Of a stretch of DNA of 64,000 nt, positions 25,452-33,530 are shown piece by piece. Source of the DNA: an uncultured Clostridia bacterium (GTDB lineage: Bacteria > Bacillota > Clostridia > Christensenellales > Aristaeellaceae). Location: positions 6,589 through 70,588 of the forward strand of contig CAKUOX010000004.1 of the NCBI GenBank assembly GCA_934670175.1. The letters run 5' to 3'. The position numbers and the translations under genes were made by a program. The notes under the pieces are model-generated. The model searched no databases and was not told where the DNA came from. It saw nothing but the letters and a program-made list of their open reading frames with translations. The number at the start of each line of letters is the position of its first letter. Positions within the stretch are counted from its first letter, which is position 1.

Positions 25452-25479
25452 ATTATACCACACGAAGCGCGCGATTCAA
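25452..25479 (-). promoter_or_regulatory. Sigma-A promoter for the maf-mreBCD-PBP2-rodA-spoIVF operon
   Basis: On the minus strand TTGAAT (25479-25474) and TATAAT (25457-25452) are 16 bases apart, about 85 bases before the maf ATG. No other good promoter was noticed inside the operon. Confidence 0.65.
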
Positions 25480-25569
25480 AGCGTTCAGCGGCGTTGTGCC
25501 GGTTTTGTCACGAATATATTACAAAAATAAACAAATAATTTGGATAAAAGCCGCAGATGTACCCGTCAA

Positions 25570-25587
25570 AAGCGCCGCGCGGCGCTT
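25570..25587. repeat. Perfect 18-bp palindrome between divergent promoters
   Basis: AAGCGCCGC followed directly by GCGGCGCTT, flanked by short A-runs on both sides. It sits between the maf operon promoter and the malY-like promoter and could be an operator or a bidirectional terminator remnant. Confidence 0.4.
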
Positions 25588-25616
25588 AAAAAGCCCGCAT
25601 TGGCCGGCAATTTGAC

Positions 25617-25645
25617 TTGCAATGTTGCCGCTGTGCGCGTATAAT
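25617..25645 (+). promoter_or_regulatory. Sigma-A promoter for the MalY-type aminotransferase gene
   Basis: TTGCAA (25617-25622) and TATAAT (25640-25645) with a 17-base spacer, about 32 bases before the ATG. Confidence 0.65.
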
Positions 25646-25676
25646 AAACATATACAGAAGATGGGGAGGCTTGCGC

Positions 25677-26852
25677 ATGGACGCATTTTTTCGCGCGTAT
25701 CTGGACGCCGAGGTAGACCGCAGGGGCACGCATTGCGAGAAGTGGGATGCCTGCAAGGCGGTGTTCGGTCGGGACGACGTTATTCCCATGTGGGTGGCGG
25801 ATATGGATTTCAGGACCGTGCCGGAGGTAGCTCAGGCGCTGCAGGCGCGCGCGCAGCATGCCATATTTGGCTATACCGAAAATTCTGCGGAGGAAAAGGC
25901 GGCGGAGATCGGCTGGCTGAAGCGCCGCTATGCGCTGGACGCTGCGCCTGAATGGATCATGTACAGCCCGGGCGTGGTGGACAGCATCTTTTTCTGCGTG
26001 CGCAGTCTTACCGAGCCTGGCGACAGGATATTGATACAGCCGCCGGTATACGGGCCGTTTTTCCGGGCGGCGAAGCTGTTTGACCGCACGCTGGTGGAAA
26101 ACAGGCTGATCTGCGAAAATGGCAGCTGGCAGATGGATTTTGATCTGCTCGAGAAGCAGCTGGCGGGCGGCGTTAAAATGATGATCCTTTGCAATCCGCA
26201 CAATCCCGTGGGGCGCGTATGGCGGCGCGAGGAGCTTCAGCGCGTGCTGGATATGGCCAACCGCTGGGGCGTTATCGTGGTGGCGGACGAGATCCACGCC
26301 GATTTCAACCTGGGTGCTGCGAAGCATGTGCGCATACTGAGCTTGGACGGCGCGGACAATTGCGTGATGCTGACCTCGGCCACAAAGTCGTTTAACCTGG
26401 CGGGGCTGCGGCAGTCGTCGATCATTGTGCGCAATGAAAAGCTGCGCGCACGCATCCGCGATGAGATCGAGCGCGGCCATGCAGGCACGCCGAATATTTT
26501 CGGCGCGATCGCACAGACGGCGGCCTATACCTACGGCGATCAATGGATGGACGCGGTGGTCGAATATATCCGCGAAAACCGCGACTATGCCGTGGATTAC
26601 ATACGGGCGCATATCCCGCAGATCAAATGCGCGCCGCAGGAGGGCACCTACTTAATGTGGCTGGATTGCCGCGATGTGGGCGCCTCGCCCGAGGAATTTG
26701 CGCGCATGCTGGTGGAAAAGGCGCATGTTGGCTTGAACCCCGGCACGGACTACGGCGAAGCCGGACGCGGCTATTTCCGCATGAACCTCGCCACACCGCG
26801 CCGCAATGTAGAAGCGACGCTGAAAAATATAGAACGAATGTTTGGAGCATGA
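25677..26852 (+). CDS. MalY/PatB-type PLP-dependent lyase/aminotransferase (cystathionine beta-lyase-like)
   Basis: A 391-residue fold-type I PLP enzyme. Diagnostic MalY/PatB features are the N-terminal KWDACKAVFG and IPMWVADMDF, substrate-side YGPFF, CNPHNPVGRVW, DEIHADF and the PLP lysine in SATKSFNLAGLR (about residue 237). These enzymes cleave C-S bonds of cystathionine or cysteine conjugates, or transaminate. ATG 25677 has GGGGAGG seven bases upstream and a clear promoter. The next gene starts four bases after its stop. Confidence 0.9.
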   Translation: MDAFFRAYLDAEVDRRGTHCEKWDACKAVFGRDDVIPMWVADMDFRTVPEVAQALQARAQHAIFGYTENSAEEKAAEIGWLKRRYALDAAPEWIMYSPGVVDSIFFCVRSLTEPGDRILIQPPVYGPFFRAAKLFDRTLVENRLICENGSWQMDFDLLEKQLAGGVKMMILCNPHNPVGRVWRREELQRVLDMANRWGVIVVADEIHADFNLGAAKHVRILSLDGADNCVMLTSATKSFNLAGLRQSSIIVRNEKLRARIRDEIERGHAGTPNIFGAIAQTAAYTYGDQWMDAVVEYIRENRDYAVDYIRAHIPQIKCAPQEGTYLMWLDCRDVGASPEEFARMLVEKAHVGLNPGTDYGEAGRGYFRMNLATPRRNVEATLKNIERMFGA

Positions 26853-26856
26853 ACCC

Positions 26857-27456
26857 GTGTTGAATATCAGAAATCTTTTCAGGAAGCCCGATAAATGGAT
26901 CGCCGTGGACGTGGAGCTGGACGGCAATCGCCCCAGCCGCATCATTCAGCTGTCCTATCTCATTATAGAGGGACGCAGGGTGCACGGCAAAAATTTCTAT
27001 TTCAAGGCCAAGAGCATCAATCGCTATGCCCGCCGCGTGCACGGGCTGGGCGTATATCAGCTCAAGCAGCTTTCCGGGGGCGACATTTTTGCCTATCGCG
27101 CCGATGAGGTATACCGCGATTTCCAGGGCTGCAAGCTGGTGATCGGCCACGACGTCGGCGGCGACCTGCGCTATATCCGCAATGAATTTGCGCGCGTCGG
27201 CGTGCACTTTCCGGATTACCCCATTTTCTGCACCCTCAGGCATTATACCGAGGAAGCACACATTCCGCTCAAGCAGAATCCGAAGGTGCTCAAGCCCCCG
27301 AAGCTGGAGGAGCTGTGCGCGCATTTCGGTCTGTCGCAGGAATTTATCGCCGGCAAGTGCCGGAAATGGTACGGCGGCGGCGATCATCCGCACGACGCCC
27401 GCTACGACGCCGCGGCGGCCTATCTGTGCATGCTGGTGGGCGAAAACAAGGCATGA
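26857..27456 (+). CDS. DnaQ-fold 3'-5' exonuclease
   Basis: A 199-residue DEDD-type nuclease. Motif I is VDVELDG (Asp18, Glu20), motif II IGHDVGGDLRYI (about 90) and motif III HPHDARYDAAAAY (about 180), so DEDDh-type. No other domain. GTG 26857 is preferred: GGAG is nine bases upstream, inside the last codons of the PLP-enzyme gene. Possible roles are proofreading-like repair or RNA trimming; the family alone does not decide. Confidence 0.8.
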   Translation: MLNIRNLFRKPDKWIAVDVELDGNRPSRIIQLSYLIIEGRRVHGKNFYFKAKSINRYARRVHGLGVYQLKQLSGGDIFAYRADEVYRDFQGCKLVIGHDVGGDLRYIRNEFARVGVHFPDYPIFCTLRHYTEEAHIPLKQNPKVLKPPKLEELCAHFGLSQEFIAGKCRKWYGGGDHPHDARYDAAAAYLCMLVGENKA

Positions 27457-27496
27457 AAGCGTACAATCGTACAATTCAATGACATTGATTTTTCGT

Positions 27497-27524
27497 AATA
27501 GCACAGACACAATTCTGTGCTATT
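27497..27524 (+). terminator. Perfect 11-bp inverted repeat between exonuclease and foldase genes
   Basis: AATAGCACAGA (27497-27507) and TCTGTGCTATT (27514-27524) around a six-base loop, about 40 bases after the exonuclease stop. It may be a terminator or an operator for the foldase gene; a long T-run is missing. Confidence 0.45.
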
Positions 27525-27618
27525 ATCTATTTGCAGAAATAGCGGGCCGCAAGGAGACGTCTGCGATTTCTCCTGTGCGGAAAGCGCTTTTTCCATGTAG
27601 ATCCGGAGGTGGAAAGCA

Positions 27619-28875
27619 ATGAATCAAATGACGAACAGAACAATGCGCAAAATCAGAAGGCTGACCGCGATCTGCGCAGCGCTGGCGGTGCTGGCGGCGG
27701 CGCTGGGCGCATGGGCGGCGGTCGTTACCGTGAAATACAATAAATTGTCCGCGGCTTCCCAAACGGGCGTTTCGAACGCGGTTGCCGCGGTCGCCGATCC
27801 GACCGCCGCGGCGGCGGAGTTTGACGGCGGCGTGGTGACGGTGGCGGAGGCGTCCGCCGAATACCAGACGATCGCTTCCTACTATCAGCTGATAGGCATG
27901 AACGAGGCCGATTATGCCGACAGCGCCAAGCAGGAGGTGTTGGACGGCCTGGTCGAAACGAAAATACTGGAGCTCAAGGCGAAGGAAGCCGGTGTTTACG
28001 AGCTGACGGATGCGGAAGAGGCCGAGATCGAGGAAAATATCCGCAGCGAATATGAGGCGAACGTCGAGTACTACATGGCGTTCCGCTATGATGAGAACAA
28101 GACCGAGGACGAGATCCGCCAGGAAACGATCGATTATCTCGACCAGAACGGCTATGCCTACGAAGCGCTGCTTCAGGACGCGCAGCAGCAGGCGTGGCGC
28201 GAAAAGCTCTTTGATGCAGTGACGCGCGATCTGGACGTGTCGGACGATCAGCTGCGCAAATTCTACGACAGCCAGCTGGCGAGCGATGAAGAAAAGTATT
28301 CGGCGGACTTTGCAGCCTATGAAGCGGACACGCAGGGCGGACGTACCCCCGTGTGGAACCCGGGGGGCGTGCGCAGGATACAGTATATCGAGATTCCCTT
28401 TGATGACGCCCAGACCCAGGAATACGCGGCCATTCAGGACGCATTGGCCTTTGGCGACAGCGACCAGATGACCGCACTGGACGCGCTTTACAGCGCGCTG
28501 CAGCCGCAGGCGCAGGCAGTGCTCGATCGCCTGAACGCCGGCGAGCGCTTTGAAAGCCTGATGGCGGAGATCGGCGGCTCGGGCGAGGCTGGCATTTGCG
28601 TTTCCGATCAGAGCACGCTCTGCGGCGACGAATTCCGCGATGCGGCCATGGCGCTGTCGAGCATCGGCGATGTTTCCGGTCTGGTGAAGACCGATACCGG
28701 CTATCGCATTCTGCGCTATGCGGCGGACGTGCCCGCAGGCGTCGCATCGTTTGACAGCGTGAAGGATACGCTGCGCGAGACCTATGCGGTAGAATTGAAG
28801 ACCAGCGCCTATAACGCGCAGGTGGGGGAATGGATCCAGGAAGCAAACGTGAAGTATTATCCGGAGCGGTTTTAA
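27619..28875 (+). CDS. Membrane-anchored PrsA/SurA-like foldase
   Basis: A 418-residue extracytoplasmic protein: basic N-terminus, one membrane helix (about 13-35), then a SurA-type N-terminal chaperone segment (EVLDGLVETKILELKAKEAGV) and a parvulin-like part (about 260-370; RIQYIEIPFDD, AQAVLDRLNAGERFESLMAEIG, GLVKTDTGYRILRYA). It lacks the lipobox of Bacillus PrsA and seems anchored by an uncleaved helix. It would assist folding of secreted proteins. GGAGGTGG is ten bases before ATG 27619. A strong bidirectional terminator follows. Confidence 0.8.
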   Translation: MNQMTNRTMRKIRRLTAICAALAVLAAALGAWAAVVTVKYNKLSAASQTGVSNAVAAVADPTAAAAEFDGGVVTVAEASAEYQTIASYYQLIGMNEADYADSAKQEVLDGLVETKILELKAKEAGVYELTDAEEAEIEENIRSEYEANVEYYMAFRYDENKTEDEIRQETIDYLDQNGYAYEALLQDAQQQAWREKLFDAVTRDLDVSDDQLRKFYDSQLASDEEKYSADFAAYEADTQGGRTPVWNPGGVRRIQYIEIPFDDAQTQEYAAIQDALAFGDSDQMTALDALYSALQPQAQAVLDRLNAGERFESLMAEIGGSGEAGICVSDQSTLCGDEFRDAAMALSSIGDVSGLVKTDTGYRILRYAADVPAGVASFDSVKDTLRETYAVELKTSAYNAQVGEWIQEANVKYYPERF

Positions 28876-28960
28876 AGGGACCGTCGTTGCTGCCTGCGGC
28901 GGGCGCGGCCAGCCGTCCTCTGCGCAAGAAGCAGGGCAGGATGCTGCCGGAATTCACTTG

Positions 28961-28992
28961 AAAAGGACAGTGCGTTTTTGCACTGTCCTTTT
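28961..28992. terminator. Bidirectional intrinsic terminator
   Basis: AAAAGGACAGTGC (28961-28973), loop GTTTTT, GCACTGTCCTTTT (28980-28992), with T-runs on both strands. It serves the foldase gene (plus) and the convergent M1-like gene (minus). Confidence 0.92.
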
Positions 28993-29004
28993 TCTAACAG
29001 ATCT

Positions 29005-30516
29005 TCAATCCAGAAAGTCGATCTGCTGATTCACATAATCGCCGATGTTGAACACCCAGTCGGTCAGGAAATTCTCCCAGTCGCGGCCGCTGGCGTCGTT
29101 CAGCGAATGCAGCAGATCCATTTCGGTGAGCACGTCGCGCTGCTGCCCAAGCGCATAAAAGCGGCGCAATCCGTCCAGAAGCTCATCGCGTCCCATGGCG
29201 GTGCGCAGCTCGTGGAACACCGCTGCGCCGCGATCGCGGATGACGATGCGGTAATCCGCATCATCAAAGAGCGCCGCGTCGCTTACGACGTTCACGCCGC
29301 CGGGTATTGTGAGCTGGAGCGCAGGTACGATATTTTCATTCAGCGCGCGCAGATAGGCGTCATGACCGTCGATTTCCTCCAGAATCAGATAGCTGAGATA
29401 TTCGGAGATCGCGTCGGAGAGCCATGCGTCCGCTGAGGGCTCGGCATAGGCACTGCATCCGAAATACTGCTGGGCAAAGAAATAGTACAGCTCGCGGCGC
29501 AGCCTTGTACGGTCGGAAAGCGTTTCCGCATTCAGCCACAGGCAGCCGGTGTGCGTCAGCGCGCCCACAGCATAATCCGACTGTACGATGTCGATCTGTT
29601 CAAACGGCAGGGCGCCGAACCAGGTTTCCAGCGTATTCACGGCGTCCTCGGCCATGTCCAGCACCGTGTTCGCCTTGCCGCGTGCATTCAGCAGGCAGCG
29701 GATCTGTACGCCGGAGGCGGTTTCGCGCACATATTCGCGCCAGCGGCGGCCGAAGCTCAGCGCAAAATCATGCACATTTTCCGCATTGATGCGCCACAGC
29801 CGCATATGCGCACCGGAATCCTCGGCCTGCTCCACGCCCGTGCCCGCCAGCGTAAATGTGTCCGGCAGCGCGATCTCGGCGCATACGTCCATCTGGGGCG
29901 CGTCGATATAGCGCGTGAAGGGCAGCGGCGTATGCAGTGCAAAATCGTGATTCTCAGCATCCAGCCGCGCAGGGATAAAGCAAAAATCGCTCAGGCGCAC
30001 ATCCAGCGCGCCGCAGCCCAGAAAGGCGTTGTTCTCAGTAAAGAGCAGGTAGTATTCAAACTCGATGGCACGGCTCTCGCCGGCGGGAATATCGCAGGCG
30101 ACGCGCAGGTAGATTTCATCCTCGCCCTGAAAGCCATACTCCGCGGTCTCGCCGTCCGCACGCACGCTCAGCAGCTCGATACCGCCCGGCGCGTAGCCGT
30201 AGGCAAAGGCAGCCTCGATGTGCTCGGCGTCGTACATCAGCGCGCTTTCGCGGCGAAGCATGTTTGCAGGCGCGTAGAAGACCACGCGGTCGAGCGCCGC
30301 ATCCGATGTGTTGGTATAGAGAAGGCGCTGCAATATGCGCAGCGCTTGTTCTTCGGCAAGATATTCCATTTTCAGCGTGCATTGCACCGGTGCAGACGGC
30401 ACGGCCTCTTCGGCGTAGGCCAGCGACAGCACTGCGGAAACCACCGCACCCGCCGCCAGCAGCACAGCCAGCACAATGGCGATCAGGCGTACGGTGCGCT
30501 TTTGTTGCTTCTTCAT
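29005..30516 (-). CDS. Membrane-anchored M1-like protein with lost zinc site (pseudo-peptidase)
   Basis: A 503-residue protein: N-terminal membrane helix or signal (about 9-34), an M1-type N-terminal beta domain (about 45-250), then a gluzincin-like helical domain. The conserved position of the M1 motif HEIAHQWFG reads YFFAQQYFG (about 343-351); the third-ligand motif WLNEG reads WLSDAIS. All zinc ligands and the catalytic Glu are replaced, while the surrounding fold pattern (FGALPFEQIDIVQS, AWLSDAISEYLSYLI) remains. So it is probably a non-catalytic M1 relative, perhaps binding peptides. ATG 30516 has GGAAGGAG seven bases upstream. It is the last gene of the operon downstream of the signal peptidases. 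Confidence 0.8.
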   Translation of the reverse strand: MKKQQKRTVRLIAIVLAVLLAAGAVVSAVLSLAYAEEAVPSAPVQCTLKMEYLAEEQALRILQRLLYTNTSDAALDRVVFYAPANMLRRESALMYDAEHIEAAFAYGYAPGGIELLSVRADGETAEYGFQGEDEIYLRVACDIPAGESRAIEFEYYLLFTENNAFLGCGALDVRLSDFCFIPARLDAENHDFALHTPLPFTRYIDAPQMDVCAEIALPDTFTLAGTGVEQAEDSGAHMRLWRINAENVHDFALSFGRRWREYVRETASGVQIRCLLNARGKANTVLDMAEDAVNTLETWFGALPFEQIDIVQSDYAVGALTHTGCLWLNAETLSDRTRLRRELYYFFAQQYFGCSAYAEPSADAWLSDAISEYLSYLILEEIDGHDAYLRALNENIVPALQLTIPGGVNVVSDAALFDDADYRIVIRDRGAAVFHELRTAMGRDELLDGLRRFYALGQQRDVLTEMDLLHSLNDASGRDWENFLTDWVFNIGDYVNQQIDFLD

Positions 30517-30541
30517 TCGTGCGCTCCTTCCATTGGGAAAA

Positions 30542-31306
30542 TCACTCGACGCAGCGGATATCCGAGAACGGGAAGATCACGGCGCGCACCTTGCCCACCA
30601 GCATATCGCCGGTGATCGGGCCGACGTCGTTGGCAGAGTGGTTGTCGTTCCAGTCGCGCGAATCGTGGCTGTTATAGCGGTTGTCGCCCACGACAAAGTA
30701 TTCGTTTTCGCCCAGCGTGTAGGGCGCGTAGTCCTCATCCAGCGTGTTGAGCAGGGGCTTTTTGTAGAAGCCCTCATCCAGCATTTCGTCTACGACCACC
30801 GTTTCGCCGTTTTCATCGATCGTTTCATAAACGACGTGCGTCACGCAGTTTTCGCGATACACCGTGTCGCCCGGCACGGCCACCGCGCGCTTGACGAAAT
30901 TCGTGCTGCCGCGGTTCGGGTAGTGGCAGATCACTACATCGCCGCGCTCCACATCGCCCAGACGCACATCCAGCACGGAGACGAACAGGCGCTCGTTGTT
31001 CAACAGCGTGTCATACATGGAATCGCCGTCTACGCGGATGATCTGGAACAGGAAGGTGCGGATCACGAATACGATCAGCAATGCCGCTGCGATGGACATT
31101 ACCCAGTCGCGCGCTTCCTTTTTCCAGTCTTTCCTGGGTTTTTGCGCGCCGGCCTGCGCCGCATTTTTGATGATCTCGGCTTCCGGATCGGCGCTTTCCT
31201 GGGCGGTGTTTTCCGGATTCACGCGATTTTCATCGACGTTTTCCTGAGCGGCATTCTCCAAAGTGGTATTCTCCTGCTCGGCGTTCATGCTATTTTTCTC
31301 TTCCAT
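30542..31306 (-). CDS. lepB: Signal peptidase I (with acidic N-terminal extension)
   Basis: A 254-residue S26A signal peptidase: about 60 residues of Glu/Asn-rich cytosolic extension, a membrane helix (about 70-90), nucleophile Ser96 in VDGDSMYDT, general-base Lys139 in VKRAVAVPGD, and GDNRYNSHDSR near the C-terminus. It cleaves signal peptides at the outer membrane face. The first ATG is given; ATG 31288 has a slightly better placed GGAAGAG and may be the true start. A second, shorter signal peptidase gene lies immediately upstream. Confidence 0.93.
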   Translation of the reverse strand: MEEKNSMNAEQENTTLENAAQENVDENRVNPENTAQESADPEAEIIKNAAQAGAQKPRKDWKKEARDWVMSIAAALLIVFVIRTFLFQIIRVDGDSMYDTLLNNERLFVSVLDVRLGDVERGDVVICHYPNRGSTNFVKRAVAVPGDTVYRENCVTHVVYETIDENGETVVVDEMLDEGFYKKPLLNTLDEDYAPYTLGENEYFVVGDNRYNSHDSRDWNDNHSANDVGPITGDMLVGKVRAVIFPFSDIRCVE

Positions 31307-31331
31307 AGGTCAAAGTACCTCGATTCGATGT

Positions 31332-31826
31332 TTATTCAATCCACCTGAACGGCCAGAGCACACAGCGCACGCGGCCAAGGAAGCAATCTGCGCTCAGAAA
31401 GCCCATGTCTTCCGCGCGGCTGTCGTAGCTTTCGCCGCGATTATCGCCCAGAACCAGATATTCGTCTTCCCCGAGCACAGCGCTGTAATCCTCAAACGGG
31501 CCGGTCGCGTAGGGCTCGGAAAGCGCTGAACCGTTGATGTAGCCGTGCCCGTCCTGATAGACGACCTCGTCGCCCGGCAAACCGATCACGCGCTTGATAT
31601 ACACGCCGCTGCGCCCGGGAAAGCGGCATTCCACAATATCGCCGCGCGCAGGCGTATGGCCAAAGCAGTAATCGAACCGCGTTACCAGCACCACGTCGCC
31701 GCTTCGAAGCGTCGCTTCCATGGAGCTGCCCTCCACGCGCGAGGTGTGAAACACGAAGGTGTGCACGAGCAGGAAAACGGCAAGCGCGATTATCAGCGCG
31801 ATGGCAGCCTTCGGCGCGCGCCTCAT
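31332..31826 (-). CDS. lepB: Signal peptidase I, short paralogue
   Basis: A 164-residue S26A signal peptidase with one N-terminal membrane helix (about 7-25), Ser35 in VEGSSMEAT, Lys78 in IKRVIGLPGD, and LGDNRGESYDSR near the end. It overlaps the DUF951 gene by four bases (ATGA) and precedes the longer paralogue by 25 bases. The pair may divide substrates. Confidence 0.93.
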   Translation of the reverse strand: MRRAPKAAIALIIALAVFLLVHTFVFHTSRVEGSSMEATLRSGDVVLVTRFDYCFGHTPARGDIVECRFPGRSGVYIKRVIGLPGDEVVYQDGHGYINGSALSEPYATGPFEDYSAVLGEDEYLVLGDNRGESYDSRAEDMGFLSADCFLGRVRCVLWPFRWIE

Positions 31827-32020
31827 GCTTCCTCGGACTGCGCCTGTTCAACGATCTTCTTTACGCGCTTTTCGAACGTCGGCCGATCCAGCATCACGAT
31901 GCGGCCGCACTTTTCACACTTGATCTTGATGTCTGCGCCCACATAGGTGATCCGCCACAGGTCGTTTCCGCAGGGATGCGCCTTGCGCATTTTCACCAGA
32001 TCGCCGTTGCCCAGCAGCAT
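31823..32020 (-). CDS. DUF951 family protein
   Basis: A 65-residue protein with GNGDLVKMRKAHPCGND, WRITYVGADIKIKC, CEKCGRIVML and FEKRVKKIV, the DUF951 (YyzM-like) pattern. The Cys pair plus HPCG suggests a small metal or nucleic-acid binding fold; function is unknown. The start chosen is the second ATG (32020), with GGAGG eight bases upstream, rather than 32041, which has no ribosome site. A TATAAT sits about 30 bases upstream but without a good -35. Confidence 0.85.
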   Translation of the reverse strand: MLLGNGDLVKMRKAHPCGNDLWRITYVGADIKIKCEKCGRIVMLDRPTFEKRVKKIVEQAQSEEA

Positions 32021-32114
32021 GCCGCAGACCTCCGTTCTCATGATGCGAATTATTATAGCCTTTGCTTGTTAAGCCAGTATGAACTGACAACAAATTGCCG
32101 CGAAATGCGGCGCG

Positions 32115-33347
32115 TCAGGCTTCGATCTCGTAAATAAACGTTCGGCCGGTCACATCGCTGACGCAAAGCGCCAGCTGGCCGGAATAAACCGGCGCGTCCA
32201 GCGCGGCGGCCAGCTTCGGCGCGCGGCGGGTGCGCAGGCTCTCGGCCATGGCAATGTATTCATCGCCGCGAATATAGCCCACCGACCAGTTATCCACCGC
32301 ATCCAGAGATTCAAACGCGCGCGCACAGATCCCATCCTCCAATTGGAAGGTGTCCAGCGTCACATGATAGAAGCCGATGCCCGGCATGGCTGTTGCGTGT
32401 ACCACGGGCGCACCGCTAAAGGGCGGGTAGCTCAGCGTGTACCGCGCGCCCTGCAGGCGGCGGCGGGCGATGTTCAGCGTCAGCGGACAGCGGTCGATGC
32501 CGATGAAATTGCGCCCGCAGCGCTTGGCCGCTTCCAGTGTCGTGCCGCTTCCGCAGAAGGGATCCAGCACCGTATCGCCCGCGCGCGAACCGCATTTTAC
32601 GATGCGCTCCAGCAGCGACAGAGGCTTTTGCGTGTCGTAGCCGGTACGCTCAGGGTCGCGCTGCTGCAGGTGTGAAAGGTCGTTCCACACGTCCGTGGGC
32701 GCCACGGGATCGTCGTCGTAATAGGTATATATGCGCCCGTTGGCACGGATGGAACGATAAACGCGGCCATCCGGATCCACATGGCGGCGCATGTGATTGC
32801 GCTTGGGCTCCGCGGGCGGCACCATGATCTCTTCCACATTGAAATCGTAGCGCGCAGAGCGGCGGTAGAACAGAATGACGTCGTGCTTGCGGCTGAAATG
32901 CTTCAGGCTGCGTCCGCCGGACTGGTAAACCCAGATGATCTCGTTCAGGAAATTGTCCTCGCCGAAGATCTCGTCCATCATCAGCCGAAGATAGGGATGG
33001 GTGCGGTAATCGATGTGCACGAAAATCATGCCGTCGTCGCGCAGCAGCAGGCGGCAGAGCTCGAGCACCCGACGCATCATATCCAGAAACTCCTCGCGGG
33101 TGTGCGTATCTGAAAAGGTCTCCAGATTCAGACTGCCGCGCCCGCTGTGCCACTCGCTTTCGCCGACGCGCACGCGCATATAGAATCTGTCGCCCGTCTG
33201 AAACGGCGGATCCAGATAGATCAGCTTGATCTGTCCGGCATGGGTCTGACTTAGCGCCTGAATGCGCTCCACGGCGTCGCCGAGCATCAGCTGGCCGTGT
33301 ACCTGTCCGCCCTCGTGCGCTTCAAGGCCGATGTTGACTCGCTTCAA
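32115..33347 (-). CDS. Orphan DNA methyltransferase (N6-adenine/N4-cytosine, DPPF type)
   Basis: A 410-residue beta-class amino-methyltransferase. The catalytic motif IV is LIYLDPPFQTGD (about residue 46) and precedes the SAM-binding motif I VLDPFCGSGTTLEAAKRCGR (about 263), the order seen in the N4/N6 beta class. The middle 150-240 region carries the target-recognition part. About 120 residues follow motif I and look like an extra domain (FYHVTLDTF, SVGYIRGDE). The TTG start at 33347 has GGGAG eight bases upstream. No restriction endonuclease or specificity gene is near, so it could be regulatory or protective. Confidence 0.85.
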   Translation of the reverse strand: MKRVNIGLEAHEGGQVHGQLMLGDAVERIQALSQTHAGQIKLIYLDPPFQTGDRFYMRVRVGESEWHSGRGSLNLETFSDTHTREEFLDMMRRVLELCRLLLRDDGMIFVHIDYRTHPYLRLMMDEIFGEDNFLNEIIWVYQSGGRSLKHFSRKHDVILFYRRSARYDFNVEEIMVPPAEPKRNHMRRHVDPDGRVYRSIRANGRIYTYYDDDPVAPTDVWNDLSHLQQRDPERTGYDTQKPLSLLERIVKCGSRAGDTVLDPFCGSGTTLEAAKRCGRNFIGIDRCPLTLNIARRRLQGARYTLSYPPFSGAPVVHATAMPGIGFYHVTLDTFQLEDGICARAFESLDAVDNWSVGYIRGDEYIAMAESLRTRRAPKLAAALDAPVYSGQLALCVSDVTGRTFIYEIEA

Positions 33348-33390
33348 TTTCCATCTCCCGCTTCCTGAAACAGCATTTTTAAGCTACTTC

Positions 33391-33419
33391 ATTATAGCAT
33401 TCTTTTTTCTGCACGGCAA
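33391..33419 (-). promoter_or_regulatory. Sigma-A promoter for the methyltransferase gene
   Basis: Minus-strand TTGCCG (33419-33414) and TATAAT (33396-33391), 17 bases apart, about 40 bases before the TTG start. Confidence 0.6.
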
Positions 33420-33469
33420 GTCCCACGTTTGTCCGAGTGCGGCTGCCAAAGCATATAACAATGAATTGC

Positions 33470-33498
33470 TTTACCGGAGAACGGCGCTGCGGTATAAT
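33470..33498 (+). promoter_or_regulatory. Sigma-A promoter for surE-CYTH-larC
   Basis: TTTACC (33470-33475) and TATAAT (33493-33498), 17 bases apart, about 32 bases before the surE ATG. It is divergent from the methyltransferase promoter. Confidence 0.6.
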
Positions 33499-33530
33499 AA
33501 TACCATATACAATTGAGAGGAATGACGGCC

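Noticed and set aside
29005..30516. Active M1 aminopeptidase
   Set aside because: All zinc ligands and the catalytic Glu are substituted.
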